Assembly: GCA_037957365.1 (NCBI GenBank)
Contig: JARHVA010001426.1
Coordinates: forward strand, 2,393,501-2,457,500
Length of the DNA stretch: 64,000 nt
Reading direction: 5' to 3'
Source: Torreya grandis
Taxonomy: Eukaryota; Streptophyta; Pinopsida; Cupressales; Taxaceae
The number at the start of each line of letters is the position of its first letter. Position 1 is the first letter of the stretch. Shown in pieces: positions 55,537-64,000 of this stretch. The position numbers and the translations under genes are program-made. The notes under the pieces were generated by a model. It searched no databases and was not told where the DNA came from. It worked only from the letters and a program-made list of their open reading frames with translations.

Positions 55537-56186
55537 ATGGCATTCCAAGGTCCTTGAGGCAACTCTTTTGGTCCTCTCAATTTAGCCCCACCTTTACACA
55601 AACTACCTCATAGTTTGAGAGAATTTTTCCAAATTCCATGGCGACGGGAAGGTTCATCCTGATGAGCATTTTGCTGCCTTCTCCATAGCATGTGGTGTGA
55701 TAGGTGTGAAATATGAAGATATAGTGGTGAGACTATTTTTATAAACTTTGCAAGGCGTTGCTGTGGACTGGTTTTACCACCTTCAAGCTCAAACTATAAC
55801 TTACTGGAATACGCTCAAGACTAAGTTTGAGTCCAGGTTCAAACCCGCTGAAGATGCACATGCCTTGTTGGCTCAGCTTATCTAAATAAATAAGGAACCT
55901 CATGATCCCATGTGAGACTTCATTGCTAAATTCAATAAGCTAAGGAACTAAATTATTATGATTGCTCAGCCAATGCTGGAGAATCTGAAGTGCTTTTTCA
56001 TCAACTCTCAACTTCTTGAAGTGAGTTTTCTGTTGAGACGGGCTAGTCCTATGGATATTTTTGTATCCCAAAATTTGGCTACCGAGGTGGAAGATGATAT
56101 TATCCTAATAGGTAAGATCAAAAAAGATTCAAATAAAAATAAATTTTCTTCATCTGCTGAAAGTTCTTCCATGAGCACCACAGATA
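55537..56186 (+). pseudogene. Second element E gag, truncated
   Basis: It starts at ATG 55537 and parallels 38938-39589 (FHGDGKVHPDEHFAAFSIACGV near 55637, LLRRASPMDIF near 56030), with its own stops. Similarity to the first gag ends sharply after ACAGAT at 56186. Nothing of protease or pol follows in the window. Confidence 0.82.
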
Positions 56187-56804
56187 AATTAACACTTGTA
56201 CTTCTCTCCCATGTATTAGAATTTCCTATACATTGACATGAATATATATCTTCTATGCATTTTCACTTTTTATGTTTATTACCCCCACTTTGTGCCACAA
56301 GCTTTGGTGAGCACTAGATTAGGTTTTACTTTTCTTTGCATTTACATTGTGAATATGAAAACATAGGACCTAGTTAGGGTTTTACATGGTGTTTCTTGAC
56401 TAGAGGTTTTGTAACCATCTTTAGTGATGTTATTGTGTTAAGATATCATTTGGTTGGGTCTAACAGATCCATCTTAGTCATGAACTTGCATATTTAATGT
56501 ATTAACAATTGAAAGTGTAAGTAGGATTTGTCTTCTCTAAGTTAGGATTGATTAATAGGTCAAGTAATTTTTCTTTTGTATACACACATCACATCCTATA
56601 TTCACAATAAATTTGAAGGGGATTAAATTGGACTAAGTTTCCTCCATTATTGAACCAAATTAACTTTTATTTTCAATTGATGAAGAAATTATGTCTAATT
56701 AAGTCCTAAATCACATCCCATATAGTTCTAATTAGGTTAAAGGGTCTCTAATTAGCCTAAATTACACCTTAATTTGAACCAATAAACCAATAAGTTTAAT
56801 TAGT
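56187..56804. other. Unassigned sequence right of the second gag
   Basis: No coding pattern recognised. On the minus strand, GTGGCACAAAGTGGGGGTAA near 56300-56280 looks polypurine-like, but no LTR pair supports it. Confidence 0.35.
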
Positions 56805-57354
56805 GATGTTGATCCAAAACTCAAAAGTTTTGATTGACAGATATTTCAAGAACATGAAAATAACACAATAACAATGAATTTTTTGGGAAGAGATTTCTTA
56901 TTACTCAAAATTGCAATATCACTATATGCTTATCTCTAGGAAGAGATGTCTAATTTCCATTTTGGGTTACATATTCATTTATACATATTTTTAAAGCAGG
57001 AGGAGGATATGTAAGGTCACCAATCTTAAGGGATATTAGGTGATTTGACTTTCATGATTTAAAACAATACCAAATTTGAGGAATTACTATTTTTAGAAAC
57101 TTACTATTTTTAGACTGCACTACTAAAATTGAAATATGGGGCACTTCCATTGGGTTTTATGGGGTTAAAAACCATTGAGTAGATATAAATTACATCTCAC
57201 TATGTTCTCTTTATTATTATTATCTTTCCAACAGTTCAAACAATGAGTCAATAGGATCTATGGTGTAAAAGTTATGGCTCCCAAAAGTTCCATCATCAAT
57301 TGGGGTAGAAACATCACCCAAATTATTGCCTGAATTGTTTCCCAGATCAGATGT
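56805..57354 (-). mobile_element. Solo LTR of the element A family
   Basis: On the minus strand 57349-56810 reads TGATCTGGG...TTGGATCA, matching both LTRs of element A along about 540 bp. Perfect GATGT duplications flank it (56805-56809 and 57350-57354). It is the remains of a full insertion after LTR-LTR recombination and gives the best full-length LTR ends of this family. Confidence 0.95.
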
Positions 57355-58000
57355 AATTGAAATCAATTAAGACCCAAATCACATTATATAGTCATGATTA
57401 TATGAACACACGGCTTAATCATTGAAAAAATAATCCTTCTTACATGAATTAATCCAACCACAATGTTTTTTCACCACCCACTATTTATGTGCATGATTTC
57501 TATGCATCTCTAAAATATTCATCCTCTTCATGCATTTCCTTCATAGAATCAAATCATATGAATTCAAATAACATCCAATTCAATAAGAGACACCTCCTAC
57601 TCAACAATTTGACAACTTTTTTTGACTTACCACTTATAGGTTTCAACAAAAATTAAGTAACTATGTAGAATCTGAACCTAATTCATATGATTTTTGTTCA
57701 ATTTTCCTTGACTATTTATATATTTTAGTGTTTTATGGTCTTTATATAATAAAAAGTCCTTATTTATTAAAAAATTCCTTTACTTATTGAGTGTTTTCAC
57801 TATGTTATAGAAATCCTAGTCATATAGTGAATATTTCTTGTTTGCATTATTTAGTTTATCACTATAGTAAACTATGGGTATACCCTCTTGACTCATCATT
57901 ATTCCTATTAATGTGCCACTTGCAACCAATATAATTGAAATACCTTGAAAAAATATGAAAACACCAATACTGAATACTCATTTACCTTTTTCTTCAAATG
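57355..58000 (-). pseudogene. Minus-strand chromovirus RNase H and linker
   Basis: On the minus strand the RNase H block reads ASGTLIGIMMSQEGIPIVYYS near 57925, LNNANKKYSLYD near 57870, and KDHKTLKYINSQGKLNKNH near 57740. A linker like that before integrase (DSMKEMHEEDEYFRDA near 57545) follows. Stops are present. The solo LTR or a deletion cuts it at 57354, and no integrase is recognisable beyond. Confidence 0.75.
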
Positions 58001-58800
58001 TTGTAACTTTACTCAAATTATGTATCCCATATAAATTCATTTCTTTATTTATGCATCAGATCAATGAGCATTTTGGACATTCCGTTGAAATTACTAATGA
58101 AATTATTGTCAAAACCTAAAAGGACATGCAACTTTTTCACTTTAAATGTGTTCCTAGGTGATGGGCATTCAAGGATATCTTTCTCATTTTATAGATCCAC
58201 ATTCAAACCTTATTAGGATATTAAAAATTCAAAGTAAACTAACTCATCCTTCATGAAGCTACATTTATTCAAATTTACTAAACTTTGTATCTATAAAGTA
58301 TTGCAACACTTGTCTAAAATGCACTAAATGATCTTTTTCTATGTCATCCAAGTATACTATGAAAAATTTACCCAAAAAGGTTTCAACAATTCATTCATGA
58401 GACTCATTAATGCAATTAGTGTGTTACTCAATATGAAGACATGACTAACTATTTTTATAATCCTTCTTGTATTTTGAACATATACTTTCACTTATCACCT
58501 TATTTTATGCAGATTTGGTGATATAAATTCTTTTAGTCAATCGTCATGAAGCATTAAGCTACACTTAAGCAATCTGTCAAATCATTCATGCATGGAAATG
58601 GAAATTTTTAATTAATAATAATATTATTAATGGCTTTGTAATTAGTGCACATCCTCCGTTCTCCATTTTTATTAGGCACCGACATTAGTGGAATTGTGCA
58701 TAGGCTCAAAATTTCTCTAATAAACCCTTTATATAACAACTTCTAAACTTGTCTTTGCACCCTTGAATTCACCTTAAGTGTCAACCTATATGATGTTTTT
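58001..58800 (-). pseudogene. Minus-strand chromovirus reverse transcriptase
   Basis: The minus strand reads PLMSVPNKNGERRMCTNYKAI at about 58690-58625, then a strongly shifted middle, MNELLKPFWVNF near 58400, a degraded YLDD region near 58360 and LNKCSFMKDE near 58265. The pattern is a CRM/Galadriel-like RT with several frameshifts. Confidence 0.72.
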
Positions 58801-59539
58801 TTAGAAAACTTGAACTTGGAATCAAATCTATTTGATGAATTATATTTTGCATGGGTGGAAACCTATCTAGTAGATTAATAAAAATAATCTCTACAAAGTC
58901 ATTCAATATCTCTTTTACTTCACACTAAAGTATGGTTGCACTTGCACCAACAAATTATGTGCACTTCTATCATGAATTATTCTCTAGATATTATCAAGAT
59001 TTTTAGTCCCTTGTCCACTTCTTTGTTGTTATCTTTCATAGGAAGTAAAGTGTAATTCCTCCTATCCTTCACCAAAGTGTATGTGTTTTTGTGGCCATCA
59101 TGTTGCACCTTCTTATCAAATTACTAAGGCCTTCCAAGTAACACTTGGAGAAGCCCCATGAAAATTAGGATGCAAAAGAATTCATCCTTATATGCACCCA
59201 TTTTAAAAAACATTATAAATTTATCATTTACCAAAACTTGATGACCCTTCTTAAGTCATTCTATAGGGACTTGGATGCAAAATCCTATTTAGAATAGGAT
59301 TTTCAACCATCACTTGGTAAAAAAGACTATCGGTATTGCTACATTCAAAAATAAAATTTTAGAACTTACATCCATACTTGTAAATGGTTTTGAATAAATT
59401 CTTATTCTATGATAGACTAATATTTTCTATTACTAGTTTTAGTAACACACTCTTCATCATGAGAGCTTCTCCATTTTATTGTTATTTGCCTCTATGCATT
59501 GGCACATTACTCTCCTCATTAGGTTGCATGATATGTGTA
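58801..59539 (-). pseudogene. Minus-strand chromovirus protease region (very decayed)
   Basis: The position between gag and RT predicts protease. I see only scattered similarity and no clear DSG/DGG motif, so this is assigned by order alone. Confidence 0.4.
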
Positions 59540-60650
59540 TTCACATCATTCCCACCACTCCCTTAATTATTCCCATGTATACACTGAAACGATTTATGTA
59601 TATTTTATCCACATATAAAACATGCACAGATGAATCCACAACCTCTACCTCTTACATAAGATCCTCTATCTCTTGTAAAATTTTACTTTGCCTCTTTGAA
59701 AACTTGTATCATTGTGATGAGAAGTACTATATTCTCTTTTTTAATTAGATTAACTTTTCCCACTACTTACTTATCTTCATGCATGCAAAAAATTTCATTT
59801 CCCTCACATTGCACCTTGTCGTTTGTAAGACAACATCTCTACCTTTAGTGTGTACTGATATTCTTCTTAACTAGATTACAACTAGATCATACCAAAAACA
59901 TATTTAATGGAAATTAACAACCCATTCATATATCTTATCATCTTATTTTTTTCATCTTCAACATGAACCACTTTGATGGTGAGTCTACAAAAATCTTTAG
60001 TGTAATATTTTACAATCATCTCGCTTAGTTGTAGATTTTGAAACTTCTTGAATAATGTTAAATAATAATAAAAATGTATGAAGTTATCCTTCATCTATGA
60101 AAATAAACTATCCCAAGTCTTAATCTTATATTTACCTCTAAAGACTCTTTTTTCCTACACATGCTCCCACAATAAGGATGTGCGACCCTTGAAGTTCATG
60201 CATGAAAAATTGAACTTATTGGGATCTTCCATACTCTCATACTCAGATTATTTCTAAAACTTATTAATCTAATCAATTATATATTCAAGACTCAAACTCC
60301 TTAAATAAATAGGAGGGTCCAACTTTAACTTACTACTCATCCTTACAACTACACAAAGGAATATATCTTCTATTATATCGCCCTTTTCTTCTATGACTTG
60401 GTTCTTATATGCTTATTTTATGAATTCAACTTTTATTTTATCATCCACTACCCTAATACCTTTAAATTTCATGTTATCCATAGCCTCTAGATGGGATTTC
60501 ATATCCATCATCATTCTAGCCAATTCTTCAAGACTTGGTGCCCCAGGTTCTCTCCCAATGAAATCTACTTTGTGTGTCATTTCTAAAAAATCAAAGAACA
60601 CATTATAGACTTTCTTGTAATGAAATAACTTCAAGAATTAAGTATAATAG
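59540..60650 (-). pseudogene. Minus-strand chromovirus gag with zinc knuckle
   Basis: Gag starts near 60620 (MTHKVDFIGREPGAPSLEELARMMM-like text, open at 60634-60413). LDPPIYLRSLSLEYIID near 60330, LTLFKKFQNLQLSEMIVKYYTKDF near 60060 and VEDEKNKMIRYMNGLLISI near 59970 follow. The zinc knuckle CX2CX4HX4C is readable near 59620 (CFICG...IHKSFQC) with one stop inside. It is similar in plan to the gag of element B. Confidence 0.78.
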
Positions 60651-60654
60651 CAGA

Positions 60655-61060
60655 ATTATATCCAAATATGGCTGAAATATATCCAAATATATTATAATAT
60701 ATAAGCCACTTCGAGGGGGCAACCTCTACAAGCTTCAATAAGAGCAAAATTCACAATATGATGATAAATAATTACCCACTACCTCCTATATATAGTCTAT
60801 CTAGGCCATGGTTACTCCATAGGCTGACCTACTAATCAAAATAAAGCATAGATAAATGTAATATAACATTAAAGAGGGATAAGTAAGCCACAAGTCGGCT
60901 AATACTATCCTCATACATGTGATAGGTTAGGGGCGTAGCACTTTCTATCCAATAATTATGTCAAAATATGTCTTCACTAATTTCTACTCACACTTACAAA
61001 TCCTAAAAATAGACTATTCATGCTCACATGTAATGAAGAAACCATGATATTACACCAAAT
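60655..61060 (-). repeat. Probable 5' LTR of the minus-strand chromovirus
   Basis: It lies just upstream of that gag. On the minus strand it has a TATA-like CTATATATAGG near 60795 and a U5-like AGAGGTTGCCCCCTCGAAG near 60725, similar to the U5 of the first element at 3436-3460. The partner LTR is not in the window, so ends are approximate. Confidence 0.45.
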
Positions 61061-62632
61061 GATGTAGTTTTGGTTAGGGCTCTTAATGAAGATATGCCTT
61101 AGAACACAAAAACTTCAAAAGTACAAAAAAAATAATGCAACAAAAAATTAAACTCAGTTGTTTATTATAATTCAATGACTATAAATACATCTTACACACA
61201 TAATGAAAAAGAAAATTAAAATGAGAGCTATTATAATAAATCCTCAAATCACTGTCTACTAATTTGTGGTCTTTACAAGTATAGCTATCTTTCACAATAT
61301 TTTATATGTCTTTATCCTCAAGCTCACTGATTAGATGGACCAGTCATAGGATAATGTTTATATAAGAACAATAACCATATACTTATAATTATCAACAACC
61401 CAATATCATTATTAAATATTTATAACACATTAATATGTGCCACAAAAATTAAATGCATAATACAATCCAAAACATCACAATGTATTACATCATAATACAT
61501 TATGAAATACTAAAATAATAAATGATATTAAATGAATAGATAACACCCTTCCATGATTCAAGGAAAATAGTTAGTAACTACAATAACTCTTTACACATAA
61601 GACATCATAAGAAAAAATGTGCCAAAAAAGATTTGTGCACAAGATCAACTGTGTAGAAGTGACAACTTTCCAATAAAGTTGCAACACTTTGCAACCAAAA
61701 TTTGCATGAAATAATTATTGTGTAATGATACTTTTATTAAAACCACTGTATTGAACCATAAAAGGACATTCAAAACATACTCACACAATGCTTCACACAC
61801 AACTACAAGTAGGAATTGAAACTAAGCTAACCATTAAAGCTGAGTAAAAGAGCATACAAAAAATTCACACATACAAATGATGTAAATAATATTACAAAAT
61901 AATGGTGTGTGTACAAAAATAGTGTATTGTTATAGAATTACCATGGTAAAATATTCATGATTGTGGTATCAAAACGAAGGATTAGTATCCAAGTCTAAGT
62001 GTCAAAATTTCCCCTAAAAAATACTTAGTAATTTTTGGTGTTCCACACCATGTAAATTTTCCATGCATTCCTAGAAGGTTGGGCCAACTTGATCTCTTGG
62101 GTGCACTAGACATGAAATCACATCTCAATATGTGAAGGTGTGACTTTTTACCCACTGTACCTATGTGTTCAGGCTATCCTAACCCCATGGGCACAACATA
62201 TGTGAATCTAGTGCCAAAGTTAATTAGGCTTTTGAATCACTAGCATCTATGAGATTCAACCCAACTGATTATGAGGTATGCCACACACAAAGGGGAAGTT
62301 GGTAGCCCTACCATAATAACAAGCCCCTACACATATAATATTACAGTAGTACCTATTTGGGTAATTTTTTTTGAAAATATACAATGTTTTATGTTATGTA
62401 CCAACTTAGAAACATATTTTTGTTCTCGAACCATTTGTCTATGTCAAGGAAAAAATTAAGAAAAATAAAGTCAAAAGATTTGTTTCTCCATGTATTTCAC
62501 ACCGATATAAGCTTCAAAGGATTAATAGAGTATTTTGATTGAATTTTTCTCCGAGGGAATATTATGGTACCATGGGTACACCAAAGTTTTGGTTGGCTCA
62601 TATAACCTCCTAATGAAGAATCCAATGGTAGA
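61061..62632. other. Unassigned AT-rich sequence
   Basis: About 1.6 kb, rich in A and T, with no protein-like frame, RNA gene or recognised element. Confidence 0.4.
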
Positions 62633-63157
62633 GTGAACAATTTCATGACTTTATTGGACTATTCCCCACAAACACATAAACACATTATATCACCACACAC
62701 ATGTGGGAATATTTTTACCCTCATTGAGGTAGTTTTCTACATTAATAGATCAAGAAAAATTAAGTTCAAGTATATGAAATCAATGCATGTTTATTTTGGA
62801 GAAAAACATCCTAGATATTGGTGGTTCTTGAATTATAATTGTGGAATTATAAGAGTTCCACAAGAGAATGATCATAAAATATTTGACTCCCATGGCTACC
62901 TTCATGTCAATGAGAAAATTATCATAGGTGATTGTTTTACCATATATGTGTAATGATTAGATTTGGTTTTTAAATGCAATCAAAATTATAATATAGATAC
63001 TAGGGAGATATGCTCGAAAGTAGGTGCCTTGATGGCCAAGCTATATGGTACTTCCATGGATAGGACTTTGAGGATTCCATCAAGGGAAAAATATGCTAAA
63101 ACGATCATTAAATTTAGAGAATATTTCTGGGATAATTCCAATAAAATCATATCATAA
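62633..63157 (+). pseudogene. Unrecognised protein-like remnant
   Basis: Two adjacent plus-strand frames (62633-62953 and 62963-63157) have protein-like composition: one contains MHVYFGEKHPRYWWFLNYNCGI and HGYLHVNEKIIIGDCFTIYV, the other LMAKLYGTSMDRTLRIPSREKYAK. A one-base change could join them, since the first ends with TAA only 9 bases before the second ATG. I do not recognise the family. It could be part of a transposon or a gene fragment. Confidence 0.3.
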
Positions 63158-64000
63158 CCATCAATAATGGGTGGTTGAAACATAAAAAAAGAGGCTTGTC
63201 AAAACTACTAAAGAAATTATCGTACGTGGTCACCCTTTTCAATAGGGTAACTAGAAAATTATGGAGTTTCATCATTTGATGTTCATGGCTATGAGAATCA
63301 TATTTGGTGGAAAATAATATATTTATTGGGGTAACATAATCAATGATACATAAATATAAAATAAAAGAAAAAACTTTATATTAACTCATACTTGGCATAC
63401 TCATTAGTAGTATAGAGAGTATAGCCTAGTTTCACCCAATTGGCTAATATAGATATGGCAACCAAGGTACATGAGTTATACCTAAAATTAACACTGATAA
63501 TAGAAAATAAATTCTTAATATGGGTCAATCATGACTTCACCATGATAATTTTACATGTATTGAAAGAAGATTCAGGAGCCATGATCTCTGTTGAAGTAGC
63601 TCATCTCATATCCCATTATGGAAGTAACTTCAATAAATTCTAAAAATTTACCTATATTAGAGTATGATTATTAAAATTGTGTCCTTTAAGACTCCAAAGT
63701 TTGGAAAATGATAAAATATTACTTATTAAAGTGTGTAGACAACTAACATATGCACATATGAGGTATAGGTAGAAACATATGGAAGGTACAGTATTCCCAA
63801 TCAGCTTGGGCCATTAACTTTATAAGTATTCCATAGATGCTCAAAAAATTTAAGCTTCAATCATCCAATTCATGATGAAATCGCACAAAATAAGATCATT
63901 TTTTTGATACCAAAGGATATGTAAGAGCTCACCTCAAGATAGGTCCCTCATAAATGCACAAGTCACATCTTAAGAATTATCCAGCTAATTGTGTAAATGA
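63158..64000. other. Unassigned sequence at the right edge
   Basis: There is one short frame at 63440-63643 with no recognisable pattern. Nothing else could be supported. Confidence 0.35.

Larger units (their letters stand above)
32574..56186 (+). mobile_element. Element E: Tat-like Ty3/gypsy retrotransposon with giant LTRs, plus the start of a second unit
   Basis: LTR 32574-38599, then PBS, gag, protease, an RNase H domain, RT-RNase H and integrase, then LTR 49170-55198, then a second PBS and a second gag start to 56186 where similarity ends. The two LTRs run parallel for about 6 kb and the similarity goes on for about 1 kb of internal sequence. In a sampled 340-bp stretch (37201 onward against 53782 onward) roughly one base in ten differs, so this is old. 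The giant LTRs, the extra long ORF and the primer-binding site resemble Ogre/Tat elements. Element C sits in gag. Confidence 0.88.

Noticed and set aside
56187..56804. Third LTR of element E right of the second gag
   Set aside because: The sequence does not match either 6-kb LTR; similarity ends at 56186.

Overview
This window is nuclear DNA from a large-genome seed plant. It is AT-rich and packed with old, nested LTR retrotransposons, and I see no host gene I can name, no RNA gene and no bacterial-style feature. The element families (several kinds of Ty3/gypsy chromovirus, a Tat-like Ty3/gypsy element with giant LTRs, and Ty1/copia) and their heavy decay without removal suggest a gymnosperm such as a conifer. 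That is an inference; the species cannot be read from the sequence.

Layout. 1-3652: 3' part of a chromodomain-bearing Ty3/gypsy element with its 3' LTR; the frame is intact but carries eight internal stops. 4382-16916: a nested stack. Chromovirus B (LTRs 4387-4931 and 16349-16911) was interrupted in its reverse transcriptase by chromovirus A (LTRs 7266-7785 and 13684-14212), and A was interrupted in its integrase by a small rearranged element D (11585-12923). At each level the flanking target duplications are visible and the host frame rejoins across the insertion. 17600-18000: minus-strand DUF4283/zinc-knuckle remnant. 19395-25362: complete but decayed Ty1/copia element F on the minus strand, with an ATATC target duplication, a heptad-repeat ORF at its 3' end and a long AC microsatellite in one LTR. 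25363-32573: mostly unassigned sequence, with one unrecognised small ORF, a gag remnant, two short tandem arrays and a truncated LTR start.

32574-56186: a Tat-like giant element E. Its two LTRs are about 6.03 kb each. Each carries an array of about 16 short palindromes and a degenerate accessory frame of about 1,140 codons, lying upstream of the TATA box and therefore in U3. Its internal region encodes gag, protease, an RNase H domain placed before the reverse transcriptase, then RT-RNase H and integrase. The second LTR is followed by another primer-binding site and a second gag, so the structure is LTR-internal-LTR-partial internal. A young, non-autonomous copia derivative C (40403-44799, target duplication ATCCA) sits in gag; it belongs to the same family as D and carries GACGTC-centred palindrome clusters.

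56187-64000: a minus-strand chromovirus remnant (about 57355-61050), a clean solo LTR of family A with target duplication GATGT (56810-57349), and unassigned sequence.

The elements do not form a cellular pathway. The biology here is retrotransposition, nesting, recombination and decay by C-to-T change. The most unusual signals are the U3-located long frame and palindrome array of element E, the RNase H placed before RT, the internally inverted foldback element D, and the GACGTC palindrome clusters of the C/D family.
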